A stretch of 64,000 nt of DNA from Pseudomonadota bacterium (GTDB lineage: Bacteria; Pseudomonadota; Gammaproteobacteria; Burkholderiales; Gallionellaceae), in contig JAJZUP010000002.1 in the NCBI GenBank assembly GCA_021848465.1, forward strand, positions 248,001 through 312,000, given 5' to 3'. A model generated the notes under the pieces. That model worked only from the letters and a program-made list of their open reading frames with translations. It made no database searches and was not told the origin of the DNA. How positions within the stretch are numbered: the stretch's first letter is position 1; every line of letters begins with the position of its first letter. The translations under genes were made by a program, and so were the position numbers. Below are positions 27,511 to 36,454 of the stretch, one piece after another.

Positions 27511-27906
27511 TCACTCCGGCGGCAATTCGCGCGGCTTGCGGTTATCGCCCACCGCCACATAGGTCAGCGTCGCTTCGGTCACCTTGACGCACACCGGCTT
27601 TACCGGGTCGCGCTGCGCATAGACTTCCACATTGACCGTCATCGAGGTGCGCCCCACGCGCACGATGTCCGCATACAGGCTGACCACATCCCCGACAAAC
27701 AGCGGCTGCTTGAACACGAACGAATTCACCGCCACCGTCGCCACCCGTCCGCGCGCCCGGCTGACCGCCGGGATGCTGCCGGCAATATCCACCTGCGCCA
27801 TCACCCAGCCGCCGAATACATCGCCGCTGATATTGCAGTCGGTCGGCATGGCCACCACACGCAAGGTTGCGTGGCGTGCCGGCAGGGTGGTTGTCTGCTC
27901 TTCCAT
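27511..27906 (-). CDS. Acyl-CoA thioesterase, YciA-like hotdog fold
   Basis: A 131-aa hotdog thioesterase hydrolysing acyl-CoA. It has the family block DCNISGDVFGGWVMAQVDIAG with its catalytic acidic residue, FKQPLFVGDVV, and a typical strand pattern. It begins one base after the acyl-CoA synthetase stop, so the two are co-translated. It may balance CoA pools during fatty-acid activation or release medium-chain acids. Confidence 0.88.
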   Translation of the reverse strand: MEEQTTTLPARHATLRVVAMPTDCNISGDVFGGWVMAQVDIAGSIPAVSRARGRVATVAVNSFVFKQPLFVGDVVSLYADIVRVGRTSMTVNVEVYAQRDPVKPVCVKVTEATLTYVAVGDNRKPRELPPE

Positions 27907-27907
27907 A

Positions 27908-29710
27908 TTAGTGCCCCAGGTAAAGATTGTCGATCTCGGTGTGGTATTTAGCCACCACCTTGTCCCGCTTGAGGCTCAGCTTCGGCGTAAGCAGGCCGTT
28001 TTCTATGCTCCATGGCTCATCCAGCAGCAACACGCGATGCACCTTGGCATAGCCGGGAAAACTCCTCAGGTTGCGCGCAATGCGCCGCAGCACCTTGGCT
28101 TCGACATTGCTGTCGCACAGCGATTCCGGCATATCCGGACGCACGCCGACCTTGGCGGCGATTTCCAGCCAGACGGTCGGGTTGACCACGGCCAGCGCCA
28201 CCAGATAGGGCCGCCCTTCGCCGTAGATCATCACCTGATCGATCAGCGGATCATGCAGGATGGCTGCCTCCATGTCGCCGGGCGGCAGTTTTTCGCCGTT
28301 CGCCAGCACGATGATTTCCTTGAGCCGCCCGGTGATGTAGATGTGGCCGGAATCGTTGATGTAGGCGATGTCACCGGTATTCAGCCAGCCGTCCGCATCG
28401 ATCATCGCGCGCGTTGCTTCCGGGTTGTTCCAGTAACCCAGCATCACATTCGGACCTTTCACCAGCAACGCATTCTGCTCGCCGAGCTTGACCTGTACGC
28501 CGCGCAGCACCTGCCCGACGCTTTCCGGAAAATTGTTGTCCAGACGGTTGCCCGAGACGATCGGGCTGGTCTCGGTCAGGCCGTAACCCTGCACCACCGG
28601 CAGTCCCAGCCCGACGAACATATGCGAAATTTCCGGCGCCAGCGCCGCACCGCCGCTAACTGCGGTGCGCAGGCGCCCGCCCAGACGATCCAGCACCTTG
28701 CGCGCCACCAGCGCGTTCAGCAGCGGCCAAGCCAGGAACGACAACTTCCAGGGGCCGCGTCCCTGCTCATGGATGAAGCGCGCCCAGCCCACCTTGACTG
28801 CCAGCTCGAACAGCCAGCGCCGCGCCGGCGGCCCTTCGCTAAGCTTGGCGTAAATCGCCGCATGCACACGCTCGTAGATGCGCGGCACGGCCACCAGAAC
28901 GGTGGGACGGAGGTTTTTCAGGTCCTCGGCGAGCAACTGCACCGAACGGGCATAGGCCACAGTGGCGCCGACCATGACTTGCAGGTAATAACCGCACACG
29001 CGCTCGAATGCATGCGACAGCGGCAGAAACGACAGCAGCAGGTCGTCGCCGCGCAGCTCGAAGGTGCTCAACGCACCGTAAGTGTTGCTCAACAGGTTGG
29101 CGTGGCTCAGCATCACGCCTTTCGGGCGTCCGGTGGTACCCGAAGTGTAGATCAGGGTGGCGAGTTCATCCTTGGTGCGCGCCACGGCCGGCTGCAGCTC
29201 GGCCGTTTCCGGCAGGCTTGCAGAGGCGCACAGCAGGCGCGGATCGGCGGCGGCAATTTCATTCAGCGAGACAAAACGCTGCACCCCCTCAAGCTGCCCC
29301 AGCACCGCACCGAGTTCGCGCCACTGGTCGGCATTCTCGAACAGCAGCACCTTGGCCTGCGCATCGTTGATGATGTAGGCGATATTGTCGGCGCGGTCTA
29401 TCGTGTACAGCGGGACGGTGACCAGTCCCAGCGATGCCGCTGCCTGGTCGAACATCACCCACTGCGGGCAGTTGCGCAGCATGATGGCGACCCGCTCGCC
29501 CGGCGCCAGCCCCTCGCGCAGCAGCAGGGCCTGCCAGCGTGCCACCTGGTCGCGCATCTGCGCCCAGGTATAGGACTGCCAGGTATTGGCCTGCATGTCG
29601 AAATAGCGGTATGCCTCGCGTTGCGGCGTGCGCCGCACCCGCTCCTGGAACAATCCATACAGCGTGCCGGCCTGATCCGGCGTAACCACTGCGTTATGAA
29701 GTCCCCCCAT
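27908..29710 (-). CDS. Long-chain acyl-CoA synthetase (AMP-forming)
   Basis: A 600-aa ANL-superfamily ligase activating fatty acids with ATP and CoA. Motifs: LIYTSGTTGRPKGVMLSH (phosphate-binding loop), VVQGYGLTETSP, WLNTGDIAYINDSGHIYITGRLKEII (the TGD and hinge motifs), and a C-terminal lysine region (LTPKLSLKRDKVVAKY). Size and order match the long bacterial FACL group rather than E. coli FadD. It lies 17 nt after the SDR gene in the fad operon. Confidence 0.92.
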   Translation of the reverse strand: MGGLHNAVVTPDQAGTLYGLFQERVRRTPQREAYRYFDMQANTWQSYTWAQMRDQVARWQALLLREGLAPGERVAIMLRNCPQWVMFDQAAASLGLVTVPLYTIDRADNIAYIINDAQAKVLLFENADQWRELGAVLGQLEGVQRFVSLNEIAAADPRLLCASASLPETAELQPAVARTKDELATLIYTSGTTGRPKGVMLSHANLLSNTYGALSTFELRGDDLLLSFLPLSHAFERVCGYYLQVMVGATVAYARSVQLLAEDLKNLRPTVLVAVPRIYERVHAAIYAKLSEGPPARRWLFELAVKVGWARFIHEQGRGPWKLSFLAWPLLNALVARKVLDRLGGRLRTAVSGGAALAPEISHMFVGLGLPVVQGYGLTETSPIVSGNRLDNNFPESVGQVLRGVQVKLGEQNALLVKGPNVMLGYWNNPEATRAMIDADGWLNTGDIAYINDSGHIYITGRLKEIIVLANGEKLPPGDMEAAILHDPLIDQVMIYGEGRPYLVALAVVNPTVWLEIAAKVGVRPDMPESLCDSNVEAKVLRRIARNLRSFPGYAKVHRVLLLDEPWSIENGLLTPKLSLKRDKVVAKYHTEIDNLYLGH

Positions 29711-29727
29711 GGTCCCCCCTGTTTTTC

Positions 29728-30546
29728 TTATACAAACAAATCTTCCTGCAAATTTGCGCCCGGCTGCATCGCATAGTGCGCGAAATCGCTGATACCTTCT
29801 TCACACAGCACCTGCTCATCAATGAAAAAATTCCCGCTGCATGCCCGGCTGCCGCGGAGCAGGATGACATGCGCCGCATCGGCCATGATGGCCGGTTTGC
29901 GTGAAGCTTGCAGTATTTCCGGCGGGAAGTTGTTCGCAATCGCGGCAGTGGCGATCGTCGTGCGCGGCCACAGACAGTTGCAGGCGATGCCGTCGGCGGC
30001 AAACTCGCGCGCCATGCCCAGCATGCACATGCTCATGCCAAATTTTGAAATGCTGTACGCGGCGTGCGGCGCGAACCATTGCGCATCCATATTGAGCGGC
30101 GGCGACAGGGTCAGCACGTGCGGGTTGGCCGCCTGTTTCAGGTGCGGAATGCAGGCTTGCGTGACCAGGAAGGTCGCGCGCATGTTCACCGACCACATCA
30201 GGTCAAGCTGCTTCGGGGTGGTTTGCAGCGTGGGCGTCAAGGCAATCGCGCTGGCGTTATTGACCAGCACATCGAGGCCGCCGAAATGCTGCACGGCCTG
30301 CTCCACCGCGGCGCCGATGGCCTGCGCATCGCGCACATCCAGTTGCAGCGCGAGTGCGCGGCCGCCGGCCTGGCGCACCTCTTCCGCCACCTCATGGATG
30401 GTTCCAGGTAGCTTCGGATGCGGCTCGGCGGTCTTGCCGGTAATCACCAGGTTGGCGCCGTCGCGCGCACAGCGCAGCGCAATCTCGCGCCCAATGCCGC
30501 GGCTCGCGCCGGTGATGAAGATGGTCTTGTTGTGCAAACCGGACAT
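29728..30546 (-). CDS. Short-chain dehydrogenase/reductase (HSDL2-like)
   Basis: A 272-aa classical SDR. It has the TGASRGIGREIALRCA cofactor loop, NNASAIALT and the catalytic AYSISKFGM (YxxxK). Overall it resembles the hydroxysteroid-dehydrogenase-like 2 group, whose substrate is uncertain but which is often found with lipid metabolism genes. It is positioned between fadE and the acyl-CoA synthetase with short gaps, so a role in acyl chain oxidation or reduction is likely but not proven. Confidence 0.85.
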   Translation of the reverse strand: MSGLHNKTIFITGASRGIGREIALRCARDGANLVITGKTAEPHPKLPGTIHEVAEEVRQAGGRALALQLDVRDAQAIGAAVEQAVQHFGGLDVLVNNASAIALTPTLQTTPKQLDLMWSVNMRATFLVTQACIPHLKQAANPHVLTLSPPLNMDAQWFAPHAAYSISKFGMSMCMLGMAREFAADGIACNCLWPRTTIATAAIANNFPPEILQASRKPAIMADAAHVILLRGSRACSGNFFIDEQVLCEEGISDFAHYAMQPGANLQEDLFV

Positions 30547-30583
30547 CGGTTCCCCCTTGCTGTTTGCAGCCCTGCGCGCTGTC

Positions 30584-33013
30584 TCAGGCGTGCAATGCCT
30601 CCGGCGCGAAATCGTCCACCATGATCACCTTGCGTCGCAGGTTGTAGTCCAGTTCCAGTTGCGCCGCCTGCTCGGCATTGATCAGCCCCATATCCCATGC
30701 CTCGGCAATCAGGCCCGGCTCATCCAGCGCCTTGAGCTTGCCTTCCTTGCGCGCACGCGCCAGCTCGGCCTGCAGCGGCTCGCACTGCAGCGTGCTCTCC
30801 AGTGCCGCTTCCAGCGCCCCGAGCGGCTCGTTTTCGTTCGCGGGGAGGTAGCATCCGGCGGTCAGGCGATCGCGCGCATCTCCCCGGCTGGAAAGCAGCG
30901 TGGCGACCTCATGACCGAGCGCATCGGAAGGCGGCTTGCGCCACTGCCCGAGCGGGAAGATCAGCGCGCGCAGCAACAGTGCTGCCAGGCGGTTCGGGAA
31001 ATTCTGCAGCACGCCATCCAGGGCTTGCTGGATGCGGTACAGGCCGTCCCGCATGGCCCAGTCCAGCAGCGGCAAGTCTTCGACCGGACGGCCGTCGTCC
31101 TCGAATTTTTTCAGCACGGCGGAGCACAGATACAATTGGCTAAGTACATCGCCCAAGCGCGCCGACAGTTTCTCGCGGCGCTTCAGGCTGCCGCCCAGCA
31201 CCAGCATCGACATGTCCGCCGCAATCGCAAACGAGGCCGAATAGCGCGTCAGCATCTGGTAGTAATGGTGGGTCGGCTCGCCAGTGGGAGCATGCACAAT
31301 GCGGCTGCCGCTGGCCGCGAACAGCAGCGAACGCACCGCATTGCTGAGCGCAAAGCTGATATGCGCAAACAGTGCCGCATCAAAATCCATGACCGCACGC
31401 TTGCGGTCCGCGTCATGCGCGGCCTTGATTTCCTTCAGCACATACGGGTGGGCGCGCACCGCGCCCTGCCCGAAGATGATCAGGCTGCGCGTCAGGATGT
31501 TGGCACCCTCGACGGTAATGCCGATCGGGGTCTGCTGGTAAAAGCGCGCCAGGTAGTTGGACGGCCCCATGCAGATGCCCTTGCCGCCATGCACATCCAT
31601 CGCGTCATTGATGACTACGCGGCCGCGCTCGGTGCAGTGGTATTTCACGATCGCGGAAATAACCGAGGGCTTCTCGCCGGCATCGACTGCCTGGGCCGTC
31701 AGTGTGCGCGCAGCTTCCATCACATACAAGTTGCCGGCGATGCGCGTCAGCGCCTCCTCCACCCCTTCGAATTTTCCTACCGGCACGTGGAACTGCTTGC
31801 GCACGCGGCCATAGGCGCCGCTGCTGCGCGCAGCCAGCCGGGCGCTGCCGGTGGCACTGGCGGGCAACGAAATCGAACGCCCCGCCGCAAGGCACTCCAT
31901 CAGCATGCGCCAGCCCTGGCCGATGCGCTCGGCACCGCCAATGATGTAATCGAGCGGGATGAAAACGTCCTTGCCTTGGGTCGGCCCGTTCTGGAACGCG
32001 GAGTTGAGCGGGAAATGGCGCCGCCCGATCTGGACGCCGCGCGTGCCGGTCGGGATCAGTGCCAGCGTGATGCCGCGTTCAACCTCAGGGCTCAGCAGTT
32101 TATCCGGATCGTACAGTTTGAACGCCAGCCCCAGCAGCGTCGCCACCGGCGCCAGTGTGATGTAGCGTTTTTCCCAGGTGACGCGCACGCCCAGCACATT
32201 GGCGCGCCCTTCGAATTCGCCGTAGCACACGATGCCGGTATCCGGAATGGCCCCGGCGTCGGAGCCGGCAAACGGCCCGGTCAACGCGAAACACGGAACC
32301 TCCTCCCCGTGCGCCAGGCGGCGCAGGTATTTGTCCTTCTGTTGCTGGGTGCCATAGTGCAGCAGCAATTCGGCCGGGCCGAGCGAATTTGGCACCATCA
32401 CGGTCACTGCTGCCGAACCACTGCGCGAGGCGATTTTCGCCACCACTGCTGAGTGGGCCTGAGCCGAGAATTCCAGCCCGCCATAGGCCTTCGGGATAAT
32501 CATGCCGAAGAAGCCCTTGTCCTTGATGAACTGCCAGACCGCCGGCGGCAAATCCTGGCGCACATGCGTTACGTCCCAGTCATCGACCATGGCGCACAGT
32601 TCTTCCACCTCATTGTCGAGGAACGCCTGCTCCTGCGCGCTCAACACCGGCCTGGGTTGGGCCAGCAGCTTTTCCCAGTGCGGGTTGCCGCTGAACAATT
32701 CGCCATCCCACCATACGGTGCCGGCATCCAGCGCCTCTTGCTCGGTTTGCGAGACGTGAGGCAGGACGCCGCGAAACAGGCTAAGCAGCGGACGACTGAC
32801 CAGCATTCGCCGCAGGAACGGAATGCCGAACACCACCACGAACAGGAACAGCAGCACGTACACCGACTTCAGCGCGGTATCCGAGATCCGGCTCTGCATG
32901 GCAACGAACGGCACGAACACCATTACGGCAATCAGCCAGCTCAGAATGGAAGCCCGGAAAAAGGCCAGCAACAAAAACGTGGCGACCACCAGCGCAAACA
33001 ATAAAACTGCCAT
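30584..33013 (-). CDS. fadE: Acyl-CoA dehydrogenase, FadE type
   Basis: An 809-aa flavoprotein for the first step of beta-oxidation. It has N-terminal hydrophobic segments (about 1-70) not present in ordinary acyl-CoA dehydrogenases, then the ACAD core with CFALTGPFAGSDAGAIPDTG (flavin and substrate contact), VHGGKGICMGPSN and the long C-terminal extension. Length matches E. coli FadE (about 814 aa). It appears to be the first gene of the fad operon; the 100-nt gap upstream separates it from the RsbS-like gene. Confidence 0.92.
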   Translation of the reverse strand: MAVLLFALVVATFLLLAFFRASILSWLIAVMVFVPFVAMQSRISDTALKSVYVLLFLFVVVFGIPFLRRMLVSRPLLSLFRGVLPHVSQTEQEALDAGTVWWDGELFSGNPHWEKLLAQPRPVLSAQEQAFLDNEVEELCAMVDDWDVTHVRQDLPPAVWQFIKDKGFFGMIIPKAYGGLEFSAQAHSAVVAKIASRSGSAAVTVMVPNSLGPAELLLHYGTQQQKDKYLRRLAHGEEVPCFALTGPFAGSDAGAIPDTGIVCYGEFEGRANVLGVRVTWEKRYITLAPVATLLGLAFKLYDPDKLLSPEVERGITLALIPTGTRGVQIGRRHFPLNSAFQNGPTQGKDVFIPLDYIIGGAERIGQGWRMLMECLAAGRSISLPASATGSARLAARSSGAYGRVRKQFHVPVGKFEGVEEALTRIAGNLYVMEAARTLTAQAVDAGEKPSVISAIVKYHCTERGRVVINDAMDVHGGKGICMGPSNYLARFYQQTPIGITVEGANILTRSLIIFGQGAVRAHPYVLKEIKAAHDADRKRAVMDFDAALFAHISFALSNAVRSLLFAASGSRIVHAPTGEPTHHYYQMLTRYSASFAIAADMSMLVLGGSLKRREKLSARLGDVLSQLYLCSAVLKKFEDDGRPVEDLPLLDWAMRDGLYRIQQALDGVLQNFPNRLAALLLRALIFPLGQWRKPPSDALGHEVATLLSSRGDARDRLTAGCYLPANENEPLGALEAALESTLQCEPLQAELARARKEGKLKALDEPGLIAEAWDMGLINAEQAAQLELDYNLRRKVIMVDDFAPEALHA

Positions 33014-33113
33014 TGATTTTTCCTCTTGAACGGGATTGCTTGAATGGCACGCACTTTAACTCTTCTGGCGCATTCTTGCCATGCCCGGAACGGCTTCCAG
33101 GCCAGTGCGGCAG

Positions 33114-33452
33114 TCAGTCCGGGACGCTGAGGGCGGTCTCGAAGACCGGCTTCCGCGACAGGAAGCCGGACAACGCATAAGCAGCAGTTGGCTGCATGTT
33201 GATGCACACCATGGTGATATTTACGGTCTGGCATGCACGGGCCAGCGTGTCGAGCCAGTCATAGTAGGCCTGGTCGATTACCGGCAGCGTGTGCAGGTCA
33301 TAATACAGGCGCTTGCCCTGTCCTTGCTGCATATGGGCAACCACCTCCTCTATGAGCTTGTTCCGCAACCGGATGTCCAGGCTGCGCAACGGCTCAAGCA
33401 GGAAGTTTCCGCGCCCGATACGCGTCAGGTGAACGCCCGGAATAGCCATCAA
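33114..33452 (-). CDS. RsbS-like STAS-domain protein lacking the phospho-serine
   Basis: A 112-aa single-domain protein overlapping the RsbR-like stop by 4 nt. The order of strands and the block YYDLHTLPVIDQAYYDWLDTL align with the RsbS/RsbR region where the phosphorylated serine follows 'hhD'. Here that position is Gln (VIDQ). Position after an RsbR-like and an RsbT-like gene supports an RsbS role in a stressosome, but similarity is weak. Without a phosphorylatable residue it would need a different switching mechanism, or it may be a non-switching structural subunit. Confidence 0.55.
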   Translation of the reverse strand: MMAIPGVHLTRIGRGNFLLEPLRSLDIRLRNKLIEEVVAHMQQGQGKRLYYDLHTLPVIDQAYYDWLDTLARACQTVNITMVCINMQPTAAYALSGFLSRKPVFETALSVPD

Positions 33453-34318
33453 CTGCTTTTCTGCGTGACCTGGATGCCCATGCGCAGGAAGGCCTCCTTG
33501 AGGCCGTCGGACAGGCTCGCACGCGTGGTCACGGCGCTCAGGTCAATGTTCAGACTGACCAGCGCACGCGCAATTTCCGGGTGGATGCCGGTGATGATCG
33601 CGTCCGCCCCCATCAACTGCACCGCGCGCACCATCTGGATCAGGTGGTGCGACACCTGCGAGTCGATGTTCTTCACGCCGGTCAGGTCCATCACCACGGC
33701 GCGCGAGCGATCCCTGGCGATGCGGCTGAGCAAGGCCTCCATCACCAGCATGGTGCGGCTGGAATCGAGCGTGCCGATAATGGGCAAGGTCAGCACGCCA
33801 TCCCAGATTTCGGCAATCGGGGTGGAAGTCTCGCGCAACTCCTCCTCCTGCGCCTTCAGCGTGTTTTCCCGCTCGCTCAGGTAGGTGCGGAACACCGCCA
33901 TGATCAGCTCGTCGAACAACTGGGCAAAGAACAGCAGCACCGAACGCGACTGGGTGAAGGCGACGCCGCTATCCTGCTCAAGCACGGCAATCAGGTTGTA
34001 CTGCAACTGCTGTGCGTAGCGCACCACATCCTCGACATTGCCGCCGCGCATCAGCATGCGCTGCGCGAGGCTGGAAAAAAACGACTCCAGCGCATGAAAC
34101 TGCGGGGATGTGCGTTTGTGCGGATCTTTTGAGCCCAACATGGCTGCAATCAGGTTGACGAATTCGCCGCTCAGATCGCTGACCTCATCCTCATCCATCA
34201 GCTTGTTGTCCGCGCAGAAAAACTCACGTCCGACTTCCTCCAGTTGCGAGGAAATGTTGCCGATCTTGAGCCCGAATAATGCGGTGAGCTTTTCGCTGCT
34301 TTCCTTTTTTTGCACCAT
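33449..34318 (-). CDS. RsbR-like stressosome protein (sensor plus STAS)
   Basis: A 289-aa protein. The helical N-terminal sensor half (about 1-155) is followed by a STAS domain (about 165-280) with STPIAEIWDGVLTLPIIGTLDSSR, VMDLTGVKNIDSQVSHHL and GIHPEIARALVSLNIDLS. This closely follows the RsbR pattern. The residue matching the first RsbR phospho-threonine is Ser (NIDS); the second site appears to be Ala (EIARALV). The start MVQKKES at 34318 has GGGAG upstream. It overlaps its neighbours slightly, consistent with co-translation of a stressosome set. Confidence 0.8.
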   Translation of the reverse strand: MVQKKESSEKLTALFGLKIGNISSQLEEVGREFFCADNKLMDEDEVSDLSGEFVNLIAAMLGSKDPHKRTSPQFHALESFFSSLAQRMLMRGGNVEDVVRYAQQLQYNLIAVLEQDSGVAFTQSRSVLLFFAQLFDELIMAVFRTYLSERENTLKAQEEELRETSTPIAEIWDGVLTLPIIGTLDSSRTMLVMEALLSRIARDRSRAVVMDLTGVKNIDSQVSHHLIQMVRAVQLMGADAIITGIHPEIARALVSLNIDLSAVTTRASLSDGLKEAFLRMGIQVTQKSS

Positions 34319-34332
34319 ATTGTTTCTCCCTT

Positions 34333-35376
34333 TTACCCTATCGAACATACACAAATTGATTGATCATCAGATATCCGTCCCATGATGTTGCCGAGCGTGT
34401 AGGCGATCAGTTGCGGATGCTGGTGAAACAGGCCGGAAAAATTCGCCACATCCCAGTTGCGGCGTATCCCGTCGCTTGCAGTAATGATGACATGTTTCTT
34501 GCCGAAATCGGCCTCGATTTCGGTGGTCGAGCGATGCTCACGCCCGAGGATGCCTGGTGCGAACGTAAGATGCTGCATCTGCTCCTGGTCATAAATATGC
34601 GCACTCATGTCGCCGATCCCGGACAGGCGCAACTCGCACCGGGCCAGGTCAATTTCCCCGGTGACCGCCACCGCGCCGCGCGTATGGACGAGCTGCTGGT
34701 CCACTGCCAGCAGCACCGCCTCAGGCGACTCGTAATTCAACAGGTGAGAAGACAACCCGGTCGTTGCTGCCTGCGCCTCCTCTCCATGCCCGAGCCCGTC
34801 CAGGTGCAACCAGCGCAACAGCTTTCCCTCCCTTTTCAGGTAAACGCGGTCGCCGTTGTAGCGCTCGTCGGACAACGAGCGCGAAAACAGCCCGAATCGG
34901 AAACCGGAACGCGCCTCCTTGTTTTCCTTGCCCAGATGAAAGCGAGCCATGATGACCGTACCAGTCCATTTGCGCGGTGCGTCGGGACGCAGTTGCTGGG
35001 TATAGATGTATGACTCGTCGCTGAGACGGCGGATGGCCCCCAGCCCCTTGCCCAGGGTCTGCGCAGTGGAATAACCGTCTTCTTCCGCTGCGGCAAGATT
35101 GGCGATGCCAGGGCCGAAATCCAGTGACAGCAAGTCCAGCACATTGCCGGGCTGCTTCCAGAGCTGCACCATGCCGCGGCCGCCAGCATGCTTGACGTTG
35201 TTGCTGACCAGCTCGGAGGCAACCAGCAACATGTTTTCCTGCTTCAGTTCGCTGACGCCGAGACGCTGGGTGATTGCCATCAGCTTGGAGCGCAATAAAA
35301 TCAGGGCACTTTCCGTTTGCGTGGCATTGTTGAACAGCAGTTTGCAATCCGTGGCGCTATCGAAAATATCAGTCAC
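34333..35376 (-). CDS. RsbT-like kinase fused to RsbX/SpoIIE-like phosphatase
   Basis: A 347-aa protein. The N-terminal GHKL ATPase (about 1-145) has LLVASELVSNNVKHAG (N box), DFGPGIANL and LGKGLGAIRRLSDE, as in RsbT. The C-terminal PP2C/SpoIIE-type domain (about 150-347) has LHLDGLGHGEEA, SGIGDMSAHIY and ITASDGIRR. In Bacillus these activities (RsbT and RsbX) are separate proteins; here one chain could both phosphorylate and dephosphorylate the STAS partners. Start is GTG at 35376, overlapping the upstream stop by 8 nt with AGG about 7 nt before; the track ORF is too long. Confidence 0.82.
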   Translation of the reverse strand: MTDIFDSATDCKLLFNNATQTESALILLRSKLMAITQRLGVSELKQENMLLVASELVSNNVKHAGGRGMVQLWKQPGNVLDLLSLDFGPGIANLAAAEEDGYSTAQTLGKGLGAIRRLSDESYIYTQQLRPDAPRKWTGTVIMARFHLGKENKEARSGFRFGLFSRSLSDERYNGDRVYLKREGKLLRWLHLDGLGHGEEAQAATTGLSSHLLNYESPEAVLLAVDQQLVHTRGAVAVTGEIDLARCELRLSGIGDMSAHIYDQEQMQHLTFAPGILGREHRSTTEIEADFGKKHVIITASDGIRRNWDVANFSGLFHQHPQLIAYTLGNIMGRISDDQSICVCSIG

Positions 35377-36358
35377 TGAGCACCTTTTCCTTGCAATTTC
35401 CTCCACACATCCGGCTATCCAGATTGCTGCAATGCGCCACCACGGCACGGCCGCGCCCACGCCGCTTCGCCTCATACAGCGCACTGTCCGCGGCATGGAT
35501 GAAATTTTCCAGCGTGAAATTATCCGGAGTGTTGCGGTCAATCGTCGCAATGCCGACGCTGGCCTTGCCGTCCATCTGTTCGATGACCTGCTTGGCCTTT
35601 TCGCACGCAGTGCTGAAATCGGCATAAATCATCATGGCAAACTCATCGCCGCCGAAACGGAACGCGGCATCCACGTCTTCGCGGATTACGCTACGCAACA
35701 CATGCGCCATCCGGTTCAGGTAGGCATCGCCATACAGGTGGCCATGTTCGTCGTTGATGTTCTTGAAAAAATCCAGGTCCAGCATCACCAGTGTCAAAGG
35801 CGTCGTACGCTGACGCATGGTGTAGCGGAACGCCTGCTTCAGGCGCTCGTCGAAAGCGCGCCGGTTCAGCAGCATGGTGAGCGGGTCGGTCTCGGCCTGG
35901 CGCATCGAAACCTGCAATTCCGCCTGACGGCTTAACAGTTTCGCCTGCATATCGGCCAACTCGGACTCGGTACGTTTGCGCGTCTCTTCCAGGAAGCGCT
36001 GCATGGCGGCATTGCGCTGGGCAAGGATGTCGGTATCGATCGACTCGGTGGATTTGCTGAGGTAGTCGCGCAATTGTTCCAGCGCGCCGGCTTCGTAACA
36101 GCCAAGATCGGTCACGGTGAACACATGCTCATTCCAGTGAACGTTCAGGCGCCCCTTGTGCATTAACAGCGTGACATGGAACGGCTGCCCGCTGCAGGCT
36201 CCGGCATGGCGCAAGCGCTGGGTCAAATCAAGACAGGCGCGCGAAGCTCTGTAGGCATTCCCTTTCAGGCGCCACACACTTTCCATGAGAAAGCCGACAA
36301 AATTCTGGAGATCAGGTTCGATTGCCAGATTCAGCCGCAGAAGCTCCACTGATTCCAC
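35369..36358 (-). CDS. Diguanylate cyclase (GGDEF) heading the stressosome-like operon
   Basis: A 329-aa soluble protein. A novel N-terminal region (about 1-110), a helical coiled-coil linker (about 110-165) and a GGDEF domain (about 168-300) with LDLDFFKNINDEHGH and FGGDEFAMM. The I-site position reads EDVD instead of RxxD, so product inhibition is probably lost. Start is GTG at 36358, about 23 nt after the predicted transcription start. As first gene in the Rsb-like operon it is the natural output: stress sensing would then change cyclic di-GMP. Confidence 0.85.
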   Translation of the reverse strand: MESVELLRLNLAIEPDLQNFVGFLMESVWRLKGNAYRASRACLDLTQRLRHAGACSGQPFHVTLLMHKGRLNVHWNEHVFTVTDLGCYEAGALEQLRDYLSKSTESIDTDILAQRNAAMQRFLEETRKRTESELADMQAKLLSRQAELQVSMRQAETDPLTMLLNRRAFDERLKQAFRYTMRQRTTPLTLVMLDLDFFKNINDEHGHLYGDAYLNRMAHVLRSVIREDVDAAFRFGGDEFAMMIYADFSTACEKAKQVIEQMDGKASVGIATIDRNTPDNFTLENFIHAADSALYEAKRRGRGRAVVAHCSNLDSRMCGGNCKEKVLSD

Positions 36359-36387
36359 GGTACCCCGCCAAATTGAATTCGTGGAGC

Positions 36388-36416
36388 TTTATAAAGGACA
36401 CCCCGTGCTTGGTCAA
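36388..36416 (-). promoter_or_regulatory. Sigma70-type promoter of the stressosome-like operon
   Basis: On the minus strand TTGACC and TATAAA are separated by exactly 17 nt. The predicted start near 36381 leaves a short leader before the GTG at 36358. It lies in the gap between the queG stop and the diguanylate cyclase. Confidence 0.7.
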
Positions 36417-36454
36417 CCCCTCCGCAAAGAATAACCCACTATGCATAAAACCAA

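Noticed and set aside
29822-32452. 876-aa plus-strand ORF opposite fadE and the SDR gene
   Set aside because: Fully antisense to well-recognised genes, no domain recognised, His/Gln-rich composition typical of GC-rich shadows.
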